Shown: one piece after another, positions 36,183-49,489 of the stretch
Layout: the number at the start of each line of letters is the position of its first letter
How positions within the stretch are numbered: position 1 is the first letter of the stretch
Assembly: GCF_032062135.1 (NCBI RefSeq)
Contig: NC_092866.1
Location: 22,324,862-22,388,861 of the forward strand
Source: Pyxicephalus adspersus
Lineage: Eukaryota; Chordata; Amphibia; Anura; Pyxicephalidae
DNA: 64,000 bases
Direction of reading: 5' to 3'
Notes under the pieces: generated by a model
Told to the model about the DNA's origin: nothing
Databases searched by the model: none
The model's input: only the letters and a program-made list of their open reading frames with translations
Made by a program: the position numbers and the translations under genes

Positions 36183-36615
36183 CAGGTAGTCTCCAAGTTA
36201 AGGACATCTGACATACGGACGACTCCTAGATACGAACTGGGTGTGCAGGACGGAGACTTGATGAAGGGAGGGGCGGTTCACATGACTTGCAGGAGACGTC
36301 TTTTGCTTTTCCTAACCTCTTGTAACTCTTTAATGACCAAGACAAACTCTGCAGTTGTTTCTTTTTGCATAATAAAGCATAGCTTGCTCCAGAAATTAAT
36401 TAATGTCTAGGCTCCATAAAGTTTATTTGCTTTGTTTTTTTTCTTTGTTTGTGATTAACTGACAGTGAGGATTTAATACAGTAACTGACCCATGCTGCCT
36501 AATATTATGTTGAGACAAACATCTGTCCTAATTGCATTTATTAAAATAATGTACCTGTTCAGACTTACATACAAACCTATAGTCCCTATCTCGTATGTAA
36601 ACTGGGGACTACCTG
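36183..36615 (+). mobile_element. TA-flanked MITE (Tigger/pogo-like ends), copy 2, complete
   Basis: Both ends are intact: CAGGTAGTCTCCAAGTTA on the left and the complement of CAGGTAGTCCCCAGTTTAC on the right. TA duplicates flank it at 36181-36182 and 36616-36617. The 433-bp interior shares its body with copies at 17229 and 53295 and has no transposase. TA target sites and CAGG-type termini are typical of Tc1/mariner-pogo elements, so a pogo/Tigger-like source is inferred. Confidence 0.85.
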
Positions 36616-36617
36616 TA

Positions 36618-37800
36618 TTCTATAGATCTGGAAATGCAGTATTTTAACTGTTTAGTTAGATTGTATGGCAATGTTTTGACTCATCTATTGTTGCCTTTGT
36701 CATGTATTGTGTTGTGTTTTGTAAATTCAGCATATTTTTTATAGTATATATCTACTGCTTTTTTTCATTCAATGGGAATGTACAAATATAATGCATGGGA
36801 AATGCTTCATATACATATATCAAATGAAAGCCATCTGCCATCTGCGTTTGATCTGCACAAGTGATACCAAAGTAAGCCAGTGGCAAAAAGTGAGTAAAGT
36901 GGCAAAAGATGTATTGTCAGACTTTAACACTTTCACATATCACTTTTCAAATAAAGAAGTGAAATCACCAATTTTAATAAGCAGAGATGTATTATTATTA
37001 AAAGGATCACATGAAATATATTATTTTAAAGATATTCAATGTAGCTGCAGTTTCTTATATAGTGGTTATATAATTGGCCCAATCCTAGCACCCTAAAAAT
37101 ACTATGCTATTTATAAAAGAAAGACAAAAAGCAAATAAACGCCTTGCAAATAAGCAGTTTTACATCACTGCTTTTTCAATCATTCTGAAACGGATCAAAT
37201 ACGTGGGATGCCAGGAGCAATGGATGCAGCCATGTGTTAGTTCTCTAAGCACTCTTACGCCACTGTAAAGCAGAATCCCTGGGACAATATCATGCAATAA
37301 TCACCTAACTTTTGGTACCAATTGCGAAGTGAATCCGCTGACCTATATATATGGCTGCATTAAGGATCTATGGGTTAGGTATTCCACTGTGATAATGGTT
37401 GGAGCAGGTGTTTTTAATGTGTTCTCAATGTTTTGAGTTGCTGAATATTAATTAGATACATATAGCTCTTACCTTTTTCTCCTGAAAAAGCAGTGGGTTA
37501 AACTGTGAAGCGCTTCAAGGTTACTAAGAGGCCACAGACCCTTAATTATATGCATTTTATGAAGAACTTTTTGTATTATTACTGAAATGCAGCTTCTTTT
37601 TGTGATTAATATGTATTGGCAATTCATGGGTTTTTTGTGCTTGTTGTGTGTCATTTTTTTTTAAATAAATAATAAATTAAACTTTTAATAGCCCTTTAAA
37701 GATCCCTTATTTTCAAAGCGTTTATTAGCTTTTTGTTTTTCTAATATATGATGTCACCAAAAACACCTAATTTGTCATGCCATATGCTCATTGATGCATT
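36618..37800. other. Intergenic DNA, no gene seen
   Basis: A 101-codon frame at 36791-37096 has no recognisable domain. A block at about 37190-37380 has more balanced composition and may be an old repeat of unknown family. Confidence 0.35.
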
Positions 37801-37917
37801 GGGCCTGATTTAGCAAAGCTCTCTAACACTGGAGAAAATAGACTATCGAGGGAGATTCTGGGAGACCCAGCAAACCTGAAATGGATCAGGACAAGGATTG
37901 AAATTTTTTGCCAACTA

Positions 37918-39245
37918 CGAGGGAGGTGCTGAGAAGTTCCTGGCCTTGCCCCCTTCCAGATGAAATAGAAACATGAGTGTGAGGGCATAGGACAGCCTAA
38001 TTTCTAAGTATGTAACTGTGCAAATATCAGGTCTTTGTGATTCTTAAAACTGTTTTTTCTTTTAGTGAGAAGCTGTAATGGCAGAGGCACAAGCAAGTTT
38101 CACGTCATTTATTTTTATTTATTTATTTTATTTTATTTATTATTCATTTATCACGTGGATTTACGAGCCGTCATGAAGTTTTTGTTTCTCCAGAGTCAGC
38201 AAAGGACATTCACACAGAGATGTCACAAACACTGGGGGAGAAGTGTCCTTCTTACAGCACTGTCAAAACCTGGATATCTTGTTGCAAGACTGGGCATTTC
38301 CTTGTCGAAGATGAACCCCGCAGTGGGCGCCCCCAAACCTCAACTGACCCGGCAACCTGCGATGCTGTCCATGAGCTGAATATTGAGGTCCGGCAAATAT
38401 CCGCAAAAAAGATAGCCCAGATACTTGACATCTCACGGGAGCGTGTTAGGTGTGTTATCACCACTATCCTAGACATGTGCAAGCTTTCAGTGAAGTGGGT
38501 GCTGAAATGTTTGAACAGTGATCAGAAGAAGGAACGAGTTGAAGCATCCAAAGCCATTTTGGCCCATTTGAAGCTGCACAGGACTTTTTGGCTAGGTTAG
38601 TGACTGAGGATGAAACCTGGCTCCACATCTATGATCCTGAAACCAAGGAGCAGTCAAAGGAAAGGCGGCACAGCGGGTCCCGGCCGCCGAAGAAGTTCCG
38701 AAGTCAGAAAAAGGCCAAAAAAGTCATGGCGCCCATTTTCTGGGACAAAGACAGTATTCTGTTGGTGGACTACCTACCTCAGGGCTCTATTATCACCGGA
38801 CAGTATTATGCTAACCTCCTACACCAGCTGAAGGAGGCAATTAGGACGAAACGCTGTGGAAAGTTGACCAAGGGGATCCTTTTTTTGTAGGACAATGCAC
38901 CTGCTCAACGTTGTGGCTGCCAAATTGAACACCCTGGGTTTCCAATTGGTCGGCCATGCCCCATACTTACCTGACCTGGCCCCTTCGGACTATTAACTGT
39001 TCCCGAATTTGAAGAAACACCTGAAAGGCCAACGGTTTGAGGACATTTCTGACGTCAAAGATGCTGCTGAGAACTGGTTTTGCAGCACAACCAAGGGACT
39101 TTTATTTGAACGATCTAGAAAAGCTGCAACTACGTTGTACCAAGTGCATCAGTCTCAGGGGGGAATATGTTAAATAAATGTGTTATTTCATAACTCTAGA
39201 TCTTATCTTTCTGGCCAAAGCCAGGAACTTCTCAGCACCCCCTCG
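37918..39245 (+). mobile_element. Mariner transposon, 1328 bp, both terminal inverted repeats present
   Basis: The left end CGAGGGAGGTGCTGAGAAGT and the complement of the right end CGAGGGGGTGCTGAGAAGTT continue to match through TCCTGGC for about 30 bp. TA duplicates flank it at 37916-37917 and 39246-39247. It encloses a mariner transposase pseudogene in the plus orientation. Its length is normal for a full mariner. A TTTA-rich tract at about 38104-38155 lies inside the 5' part of the coding region. Confidence 0.95.
38078..39175 (+). pseudogene. Mariner-family transposase, frameshifted
   Basis: The transposase would bind the terminal repeats and cut and paste the element. Visible blocks in order: the first helix-turn-helix region from 38220 (CPSYSTVKTW), the linker EDEPRSGRP, and the second helix-turn-helix with ISAKKIAQILDISRERV. 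Next are KWVLKCLNSDQK and the catalytic block VTEDETWLHIYDPETKEQS (from 38600, another frame), followed by KVMAPIFWDKDSILLVDYLP. Last are KLTKGILFL, the second catalytic block DNAPA and the third PDLAPSD, in yet another frame near 38970-38990. All three catalytic aspartates are encoded. At least three frameshifts, an apparent small loss right after DNAPA and a simple-repeat insertion at the start make it non-functional. The family is the one from which the SETMAR transposase domain derives, but no SET exon is present. Confidence 0.92.
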
Positions 39246-39335
39246 TACGAGTGATTTTTAGAAAATCTGCTGGATCACCTACAGTAGGCTCTCCTATAAT
39301 AGTCTACAGTCTTGGAGAGCTTTAATACATGAGGT

Positions 39336-40618
39336 CCAATGCCACAAACATATCAATAGCACAGACATATAATGTCCTGTTACAAAAGTGGCTCCATGTT
39401 AAAGAATCGAGCTATGAATACATTTATGCCAGTCCCTTTTTAGACCTAATTCACAAATCAAATAATGGGAAATAAAAGTGTAAAGGTTGAGAAAAGTAAT
39501 CACATTCATAGTTAGAGCCAGTCATATTCTCTCTTTCCTTTTCCCAATGCATTAAGTAAGGTCACTGTGAGGAGTAATGTCATACATGATATACAACTGA
39601 TTCTTCATAAACATTAGATTTAGAGTCTATTACAGATCCTCTGTTAGCATTACCATATACATTTTTAGAATATGGTTTTGTCCTGTTGTTGAAACTTACA
39701 ACTAATTCTTGTAATTAAGTTCTTTAATGTTATCTATTGTAACACACCTTAGATTGGCTATCCAATTGTGACAACATTTATTTTGTATTCTTTTTTGTAT
39801 TTTAGAATACACCATATGACCATATGACTTCTTTACCAGAAATATCCAGCCCGTGCTCTAATACTCAATCAATATCCACAGTACACTTAATATGATGCTA
39901 TCCCAGATAAAAGCATCTGTAGGCTTGTAGGATACAAACGTTCATGTGTCAGTGAGCACTGAGGGTTGAAAAAAAATGTTGTTATTTAAACGGTTTACTA
40001 ATGTTTTGCTCAGCCTAATGGAAACCTGTACTGAAAGAAATATGTAGGTTGCCCTTCATGACCTCCATATTTGTTGCATGGCCATCCCTGATATCTTATA
40101 CAATTCAATTACAGAGACAAAGCATTCAAGGAAGAAAAAAAAATAAAGATAACACCTAATCTTCATAGTTGTTACTGGACAGTGACTAAAAACTCATAGT
40201 TATTTACCATGGCATTGTTTTTTTTTTCAGAATTTGCGGACAACAATAACATAGTTGCATAGAGAGAGAAAGACCAATATGGACTACAGTTTGGAAAAAA
40301 AACTTGCTTTTATAGGGGTTCAAAAAGTGTGTATTAACATTTGTAGGTGAGAAATCCAAATGAAATGTTCCTAAGTCAGGTTTTCAAACAGTACAATCTC
40401 ACCGTGGTTTTGGATTCTGGGTATGGCTAACCCTATTGTGTTTTCCCCCACTGTCTCTTGGGCACTGGAAATCCCATAAATATACATTCCTGCAACAGGA
40501 GATCACAAGAAATAGATCATCCAGTTGTCCCAATAGGCAACGGTGGGTAGAAGAGACATCACTTGGTCCTTGTTGAAGTATTTTTTCTGAAAATAAACTT
40601 TTCATTTATTTTGTTATA
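39336..40618. other. AT-rich intergenic DNA, no gene seen
   Basis: No recognisable frame or repeat. A minus-strand 68-codon frame at 40605-40399 has no recognisable product. Confidence 0.4.
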
Positions 40619-40805
40619 CAGGTAGTCCCTGAGTTAAGGACATCTGACATACCAACGACTCCTCATTCTGACCTGTAGTGCCTGGGGATCGCTCACTGAC
40701 AGGAAGATTCCCACGGCTGTATTTATGAATGCAACCACGATAATCCTCTTAGTGATTTCCAATGGTTTTGCAAAATTTCGGGAACCCATCATAACTTCGA
40801 AGAAA
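40619..40805 (+). repeat. Chimaera of TA-flanked MITE end and hairpin-repeat fragment
   Basis: 40619-40666 is the left end of the Tigger/pogo-like MITE (CAGGTAGTCCCTGAGTTAAG to ACGACTCCT). It switches abruptly to a piece of the modular hairpin family (CACTGACAGGAAGATTCCCA, then TTTTGCAAAATTTCGGGAAC). The remaining nine tenths of the MITE are missing. Confidence 0.7.
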
Positions 40806-41255
40806 TTTTCGCAATTTACCTCAAGTGTAAAAACAGCCTTACTGTTATACTTGTTACAGATATGTAAATAGTTTTAATACCAAAGTCAAGGCACATGTGC
40901 ACCTAAATATGCTTTTTTTAAATGCAAGCAGTGTAAGTTCCCTAATTTGAAACTAGGAGAAAGAAAAGCATGGGCCATCAGTAGTGTTTGAGTGCTAATG
41001 TGCCAAGAAGGAGCATGTTGTTGGTAAGAGAGAGCAAAATGACAGACAATGAGCTTTCCAATCACTGGATGAGGTTAAAAAAAGATCAACTAAAGTTGAG
41101 AAAAAGTCTCTTCTGCCCTGAATGAAAGGCTACACCCTTGCAAATCTCAAAACCAAAATAACAAAATTACCAATCCTTTTGCCCATAGAATAGAACATAT
41201 ATTTGTGTGTTTGCCTAGAGTTTAGCTTCTACTAATTTGCCTATTAGCTCAGATA
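40806..41255. other. Intergenic DNA, no gene seen
   Basis: Nothing supportable here. Confidence 0.4.
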
Positions 41256-41452
41256 GGGCTTGATTTATGAAAGCTCATCAAGACTGGAGAAAATACACTT
41301 TCATCAGTGAACCTGGGGAATACATCAAAACTGATTGTAAACATTTGCTAACCAATGGCTTAAGAAACCCATTCTAGGTTTGTTGGATCATCCAGGTTCA
41401 CTGATTAAATTGTATCTTCTTCAGCCTTGGAGAGCTTTAATAAATCAAGGCC
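41256..41452. mobile_element. Fold-back MITE, copy 4
   Basis: Starts GGGCTTGATTTATGAAAGCT and ends TTGGAGAGCTTTAATAAATC, with CATCAGTGAACCTGGGG on the left mirrored on the right by CCAGGTTCACTGAT. It has the usual length and no coding sequence. Confidence 0.85.
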
Positions 41453-41639
41453 ATAGTGTCAGCAGTCAGAGTTTCTGTGCTATGCTACATAACCCAAGTC
41501 CGCACCATTTTACTTTGTTTTACAATTTTCATAAAGCAAAACCATTATGAAGATAATAATCCAGTAAATTCTGATCATATGAAATAACTTCTACATTTCC
41601 CTTTGTGCAACCTACAATCCAAGGCCTATAATTGTTTAA

Positions 41640-42260
41640 CCTCAGTAAAACATTGCTGTATTACATTTTCTCATCCATAGATATGTTATTACTGCTTGTC
41701 TTGGAGCCCTGGGATAATTATACAGTATGACTGTGTCTTTTCATGTGCACTAGCTTGGCACTTTGTAAGGATCCACCGATCTACTACGTCTGCTCTTTTT
41801 ATGACTGACATAGCAATACGCAGATTGTTCCGATATTTATGCTATCTGTGGCTTAGCAAGATAATTAAAGGATATAAATTAATCAAGTGCAATTAATTAG
41901 AAACTTTATGTTCACAGCAGTCCTCCTTTGCATGTATAATTTATATTTATTGATTTCCTGGCTTTCATTAGCCTATGAGATAACAGCAGAAATGCATTAG
42001 AGGAGAAAATGCACAATTAGCGTGAGGGTGAAGTGAGGCATAATTGATGGATCAGAGCATGTTTGGGGTAAATATAGAGGTTTGTTATCTGTCATAAGCA
42101 GTTAGAATGGATGAGCTGTGTCTGTGTGTGTTTCTTTTACATATCTCTACTGATTAATGTGAGGTTTAAAGAGCTGTCTTAATGGAAAGCTGATAGGGTG
42201 GCTGAATTTACATTTTAATCAGAGTATTTATGACAGAGAAATCCATTGGGCACAGGAACA
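41640..42260. promoter_or_regulatory. Candidate conserved noncoding element
   Basis: A long non-repetitive stretch with clustered homeodomain-type words: GATAATTAAAGG, AAATTAATCAAGTGCAATTA and ACTGATTAATGTGAGG. It lacks stops only over short frames. The texture resembles vertebrate developmental enhancers. Conservation cannot be seen from one sequence, so this is a weak inference. Confidence 0.2.
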
Positions 42261-42730
42261 TTCTATACAATATAATATAATTTACAAGTAGCTTTTACAC
42301 ATTGTGCAGAAAGTAGACAGAAGAAATATCGACTTCTACATTTGATAGCTCATTTGCACTTATGCAGATATTAGCAACAAAAAAACCCTACAAATTAGAT
42401 CATTCTAATGTTTTATTTCTGAATTGCAGAGTCTGTCTTTATATTGTGTCTAGAAACATCAGTCTGAGCAAAATGTTAAGGCAATGATTCCACATTGTTT
42501 CACCAAAACCAAATTGTAATACCTTTTAACCAAAAATGTAATATTCAGCCTTCAATTTATTATATGTGTATACACCTATGAAAAAAATTTGTTTGCCTCC
42601 TATTTATCTTTGCTATCTTTGCATCTGACTCTTCTGGGTTCTTAAATGTATCTACTGTTACCCCCAGCCTGGGAAGCCTACTGTGTCTCATCGTTGGTAG
42701 GTAAGGTAATATGCTGCAACAATGCCCAAA

Positions 42731-42740
42731 ATATATATAT

Positions 42741-42791
<51 letters not shown>

Positions 42792-42796
42792 TATAG
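42731..42796. repeat. (TA)n microsatellite
   Basis: A near-continuous run of TA dinucleotides. Confidence 0.95.
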
Positions 42797-43087
42797 CAGC
42801 TCAGAATTTCCAATTTTGTCTTCATGACTTTCAACTTTCAATGTTGTCCACCATCTCTGACCATGAGCACCCTATAATACAAACACACCTGCATATGCTG
42901 GAAAGATAATTTAAAAAGAAACATTGCAGTATTGATAATCTAGTTCCCTGACGTCTTGGAGAGTATTTGATATCATATCCCTAAGTTTGCTGTATTTATT
43001 TGCACATATTAATCAAACGAATAAAATTGGAATACAGTTAAATAATGTAAATTTTTGTTTTTAGTGCTGACTCATCTCCATCTTATA

Positions 43088-43123
43088 GTTCTGAGGAAGT
43101 AGTTTGTCCGTGAAACGTGTTAA
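43088..43123 (+). other. Hammerhead-like motif 6
   Basis: CTGAGGA (43091-43097), a 14-base middle without a clear stem, GAAAC (43112-43116), then GTGTTAAG. The core words are intact but stem II is poor. Confidence 0.3.
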
Positions 43124-46100
43124 GAAATAATAAATAATGAGGTTACTGTTAAATTCATAATGTAAGATATTAAGATAATGAGATACTGGTATGTATGGAT
43201 ATAAAGTGTTATGAAGAATAACCTCATCAGGTGGAGATTCAATTCTAGTTTTAATGCACTGTTATCAATATAAGATTTTTAATCATATTTGTAAATAAAA
43301 TTCTTGAATGTTCTTCTTTCTTTGAAGGTAAATGCCTTAAAAATCCCCAATTGATACAGATTTGTATTTATTCTTATCTCATACTCTAAAACTAATTCTC
43401 TAAGTCTGCTTTTTTTAATATAAAGCGATGTTACTTAGTAAATGTAGTTACTTGGTTGTGATTGCAAGAAAATCTAATGATTACTTAATATTATGGAAGA
43501 ATTTTTCAATGAATGTTGACTGTAGTGAATGTTGACATTCGGCAACACAACTGGCACTGAGAAGAACAGAGGGAACACCTATACGAATTGCACCCGCTAT
43601 TCTCCTATAAAATGGGGTCGTTGCTTGACAGGCCAGTGAAAATGGCAGATGAAGAGCCATGATTCAGCAAGGTAAAGACCACAAAATGCTCAAAGTATAG
43701 AAAACAATGTCAACATTTTGGCACTAACCTGCAAAACCGATGGATGTCCATGGCATGGAAACTATATCAGATCTCTATTTGCACAAATCTGTAAGCTCTT
43801 CGCTGGTCCAAATAAGATCAAATACATTTAATGCATTCTAGTAGGATTGAAAGTATGATACCCAATTAGAGAGGAGTAAATCAATCTTCTTTAACAAATA
43901 TTACATTGGTTCAGTTTGTAGGAGACTTAACTTTACAAATGTGTTGTTTGCAGCACAGTTTTTCCTCTAGGTGTGCCGAATCCATGGACACAGGAAGTGT
44001 GACCCAGCTTTAGTACATAAATGCATTGTAGTGAATTACATTTTATGTTTAGCGAGATCTTCCATGATTTTGCATGTCTTATTAGACATGTATTTGTTTT
44101 TATTATTTTACACAAATACACTTTTTTAAGGCATTAGTATCATACTAGTTAGTATTGCTACATCTGTTCATATTTAAATATTTTATCTAACTTTTTCAGA
44201 ATGAAGGACTCATTATTATGAATTAGTGGAAATTCTAGCTCACAAAAAGTGGTTTGTTTTTTTTACAGTGTAATACTTTTAAACACTATACTAGTTTCTC
44301 TCTGCATAGCTGTTCTCAACGCAGCGAAAAATGAGCACACAAATAAAAGTAAGTTTGCATTAACACAAACTTGCAAACAAACCATTAATGGTGGTAATCA
44401 CATGACTGTGAACCAAATTTATTTATTACTAATAGGAGACAGCCCCATGGAAGTCGGTGGGTACTTACTGCACAGATATTACTAGCATTGAAGAGGATAG
44501 CAGCCAGGGGCTGAAAATTAAGCTGCAGCTCAAGGCAGGTAACAGCTGTCTTACTTGGGTATGTTAGCAGCTGGAGTTGACATTGTATCCCTATGTATTC
44601 CAATGTATTCCAATGTATCCTTATTCTTATCCCTTTAGAATAAAAGTGAACTTTTTGGCCAGTGATCCAGTTCCCAGTGGAAAATGCATTTGGCAGTTGG
44701 GGATAACAGACCCTAGTAACAACATAGATTAAATTTGATCAAGGCTTCTTTGGCATTAAAAATAATAGAAGGCATCTTGCACAGTTCAATCCTAGACAGA
44801 ACTTTTTAGAAATTAAGATGATGATCTTTAAACAAGGGGTAACTCCATTGATGCAAAGTTTGCTTATGTGGCCCAATTTGCAAAGGCACACTTTGAAGCC
44901 TAAAACACTAAGCCTGTAGTTTGGCTTTAAAACCATCAGGCATCCTACTGAGACCAATGGGGAGAGCCGTATCTGCCCTTTGATATTAGCAATATCATTC
45001 TACCTGGATTGATGTGCCAAAAGTCCAGTATGGTACTACTTCCTCCTTGACATGACAACAAAGCACTATATTTATAAGCACATCAGCCTTGCCTAGGTCG
45101 TTGCTGGTGGATTTGAAAAACACACCTTTTCTCGTTTCTTCATAATACCATTTCCAATCTTCGTAACCCCTCTCCTGATCGGCCTAAAGCACAAAAAGTT
45201 ATAGGGATACATTAGAATACATAAGGATACAATCTCAAAATGAATTAACTGATGTTTTTTTCCAGTCATTGAGAGACATGACCAAAAACTTTTATTGCAA
45301 ATATTTAGCAGACCAAGAAGGATCAAATAAGAGATGTTCATTGTTAGGATTTACATACCTTTTAAGGCTTTTATTTTGGACAATTTTAATGCCCAACCCA
45401 TCACTAGGATTTTAAATATTTAGTTTCATCTGCTTGATCTATTGTCTACACAAAAGAGTCCAGGTGACTGCATGAGTTATGATTTAAAGAACCAATGGCT
45501 AGAGCTGAAGGTCTAATAATAGTTACCTATACTTTATGGATGTGAAATGTATGCTTCAAGGTTACTTTTTGAAGAGAGGCAATAGCTAATCTGAGACAAA
45601 GAAGACTGTGTGCAGAGAGAGAATGAAATCTGATCCCTATGGTGTTTTGACAAAGAATGCAGTAAATGTTCAATACTGGACTTTTGCATCCATTTAAGCT
45701 AATATGGAGTGTCTTATTTCTATCAAGTAAATCACTATGTCTTCAGTATTTTCCATCTTGTATAGCAGTAAACTTTAGGATCAACTTGGAGGTTGAATCA
45801 ATCTGCTATTTATTACCTTGAAATGTGACACACCACTTAAGTGCCCTATTCCCTTATGGTTTAAGTTGAGTACTGCATTATGTCCAAACCATTAAGAACC
45901 AAGAATTATTCATAATGTATCTTTAGACCTAAAGAATTTAACTTCATATAAAATTTACTTTCATATAAAACACACTGTATCCATATGTTATGCCTTGCAA
46001 AACTCTCTGAAATGTGTAGATCGCTAAATATTAAAGGTAAATGATGATTATATATTATATATTGCTTTTGATTACTATTTTAATAGATTTTCAATGATCT

Positions 46101-49100
46101 AAAATAATTCTGTAATGTACAGTATATAGATTTAATGTAAGTTTATATATCTGAAGCCATAGGTAACTGTAGTAAGGAAAAATATGTAAAATAATTTGGT
46201 GAAAGTGATTCACTGAAAATCAGCAGCTATCATCATCAATTTAAAATATAATGGATTTTTTTTTACCTATATTTATTCATTTTGAAATTATACAGCTTTG
46301 AAGAATACTTGATGAACTGCTAAAAAGAAATAAATTGTGCCTTCATACCAACAAAAGATAATTAATAAAATTGTCATAACCCACAGTACACTGCTTTCCA
46401 AGATCGTTTTAATTTTCAGAAATAATTAGTTATCAGTCTTAATAATGTCTGTGTCACCTAAGCGTACATCATAACATTGTGTCATTTTTTTCCATTTAAG
46501 AAAGGAAAACGTTAAGCTGCTCAAATGTTATGAGCCCTAGTGTAAATTGTGCGTTTAATGTAAATTGATTTTTGCCATTAAAAGTAAAAAAGTATATTTA
46601 ATAATTCAAATTATTATTATTATGACTAAGAATAATATTTTAATGATTTACTGTTATTTATTGTATAAACTGTAGCTTCTGTAGGTAAGTATCTATGTAT
46701 TATATTTTTCCTACATTCAGATACTTTTGTAATGATCAATCCATTTATTTTTTTTTCATCATAATAACATGATTATATATTGATTATACATGACAATAAT
46801 AACACTTTTCTTTATCTTTGACTTCTTCACCACCTATTTGTAATTAAATGGAAAATGGAAACAATATTCTGAATGGAAATACCAAAGAAGGCAGTTTTGG
46901 TGAAGCAGTATCTGTACTGATATATTCTCTCTAAGCCGTGTGTTAACTATTTAATAATGCAAACAATCCAAATAAAGAAGGTGGTGTCCAAAGCTTGGTA
47001 AACTGTGCTGACTTGGTGTTTATGAGCAGTCCATTACACTAATAGGTCTCCATTAATGTGAAGCATTTTAACTGCACATTCATGCCTTCTGTACATTTCA
47101 TGATGTCCTAAATAACAGTAAACAATTAACCAATAGACACATCCAACAAATCACATTCATGTTCCAAATAATTTACCATATCGCTGCAAAATGATGTCTG
47201 CTTTTACTTGTTTATAAGTTACATAAATATGTCACTTCCCCTTTAAGCACAGCACAAATAGTATTTTTTGTTTTGCATTCTGGTAAATTAACATTTGTAA
47301 CATTAACTTTTTGTTCTGTTTGGAAAAAGTACCCTTTCTGTTAGGGAATAAAAAAAATATTTATATTTACATTTTTCAAGTTTTAAATATGTCAGTGCAG
47401 TTGGTTTGTTTAAGAATCACGACAATAATTTTACAGCTAAAATATCATGGTCTATTATTTCCAAAGGTATTTCAAATACATTATTATTTATCTCTAATTC
47501 TTCCCTGTGATCACATTATTAATTTTTATGGATCTGCATGAGGTGTGGAGAAACTATTTTTATAATTTTTTATGGGAACTCAGGTAACCGGATAACTTTA
47601 CTAAAGTAATGGAGCATGTTCACTTTGCAAAGGTTTCACCTAATTTAGGTGCAAGTAAATTCACATCATATAGCTATATGCAAGCAAAAATCACATTTTT
47701 ATTTTCCCCATGCACTTGGCTGGTTCTTTAAAGAAAGCACAACTTCACCTTCTTCACTGAGCAAACTAACTAAAGTAAAAAAATGCTTCTAATTTAGTAA
47801 ATAATGAACATCCTTAAACAAAAATGAGATTCAACAGAAAACCAAATAAATAGTAGGATAAAAACTCAACACAGGGCAAGAAAATTATTTTGAAAAAACT
47901 ATTACTCACACAGGTAATTAGTTTACAGTGTCAATCTGTTGACAATATACATTTTGAGTTTTTAATAATAAAATTTTCAATAATCATATACAATTAAATA
48001 ATTACATATACATAAAATAAAATAAAAAATGTATTTGGATCATGTGTATGAAATATTAATACCATGAATAACAAAATCTGCCTAGTAGCTCAAAGTCTTT
48101 TGGACATTTAGAGATGTTCTGGAAACCCTTTAAGATCCTGTGTTGTAAAGCTTTTATTTGTTTCAAATCGGTTTTTCATTCCTGTAAAAGTCGATGGGTA
48201 GTAGGTCAAAAGGAGGTCAGTTGCAGGTCAAATTCACCAAATACAGTAATGTCTCAAAGCATTCTGAACTGATGTGAAAATAAGGCCATAAACACTAGCC
48301 CAAACACCATCAACACATGACCTAAAGCAGCTGAATGATGATTGATTGGTGGAGGGTTGGGGTTATTCTTCCACAACATGTATCTTATCTTCTTGGTTAA
48401 AGTTTTTACATTTTTAGTGAATTATGTCTATTGAAAGATGACTAAAAGGTGATTGGAAGTGGAGTTTAGACAGTGACAACTCCCAATATTAATATATTGG
48501 ACATTTGTTAAAACTATGATCTATTTTATGCATTGTTTTACATTTTTGGGACTGTCAACCCATCAAAAAGGCATCTTTGTGTATAACTGCTCTTTATTTT
48601 GATATTTAAATATATATATATGTACACAATACATATGACTAATACGGTTAAAAGTAATAAATATGCAAAATGTTTAAACCATTATAAAGGTGGTGTTTTA
48701 TTAGGATGTATTAAATGGGATTTATAAAGAATAGGATTAGTTAGCAGTATTTATAAACTGAAGAGCATTTCATTAACTTGAAGAGAAGCCACATATTTAC
48801 ATGTTACAGCTGTATCCCTTGAGATATCTAGCAAGGAGAGTCCAGCTGACGGATATCTTTAAGACTCGTGTGTGCAGCTTTTTGAAAAAGTTAAACGATG
48901 ACATTTCTCTCATCTGGTGTTTACCAAACATGGAACCGCTATGAATGATGATGTCTAAATATAAATATATTATTTATAATAAAACAGATTACGTAAAGGT
49001 ATACTCTACCAGCAGTTTTCTCAGTCTGCTTCAAAGATCTAATTTACCACATCCTTTTGATTCAATAACTCAGAATTATTTTAATGGAGTGTACTTGATA

Positions 49101-49489
49101 GTTTGTTCAAACAACACAACTTGTGTACATTTAATCAACACTAACCAACATGCCCAATCTATCTACATTCATTTAATTAGGAAAGTACTCCCTTTCTGAT
49201 TTCAAAGCTTTCACATATTGGCAAAAAAAAAAATAAAAAAAAATCATCTGGTCTTTTTATCAGTTTCTAAAATTTGAATTTAACCTCATGTGTAAAGAAA
49301 TTTCTAAAGATTCCATTGTGTCATTATTTAACAAAAATGAAGTCAACATAGAGGAACCATATGTAAAAAACTAAGAAAACTCCATAATTTAATAGGTTGT
49401 AGAACCATCAGCAGCAATAACCAAAAGCATTCATTTTTATGACATGGCTTTAGATAATTTAGCTTTTCACGTATTTGTTTATGCATAAC
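43124..49489. other. Low-copy-looking intergenic DNA, no gene seen
   Basis: The longest stretch without a recognised repeat. GTATCCCTATGTATTCCAAT near 44590 and a rough inverted copy near 45200-45230 hint at an old element of about 650 bp, not secure. Blocks at about 46390-46560 and 46920-47190 are non-repetitive and rich in TAAT, CAAT and ATTA words, so they may be conserved noncoding sequence. All frames are short with no recognisable product. Confidence 0.35.

Larger units (their letters stand above)
37801..39335. mobile_element. Fold-back MITE, copy 3, split by a mariner element
   Basis: The left half (37801-37917) starts GGGCCTGATTTAGCAAAGCT and the right half (39246-39335) ends CTTGGAGAGCTTTAATACAT then GAGGTCC. 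These are the two outer ends of the family. The halves match other copies up to the TA where the mariner begins, so the mariner inserted after the MITE. The part of the right half next to the insertion is slightly shortened. Confidence 0.85.

Noticed and set aside
37918..39245. A host SETMAR-like gene
   Set aside because: Only a complete, broken mariner between its own terminal repeats is present; no SET-domain exon or splice structure.
44580..45240. Possible 650-bp element bounded by GTATCC/GGATAC words
   Set aside because: The inverted match is short, interrupted and made of low-complexity words, so not secure enough to annotate as an element.
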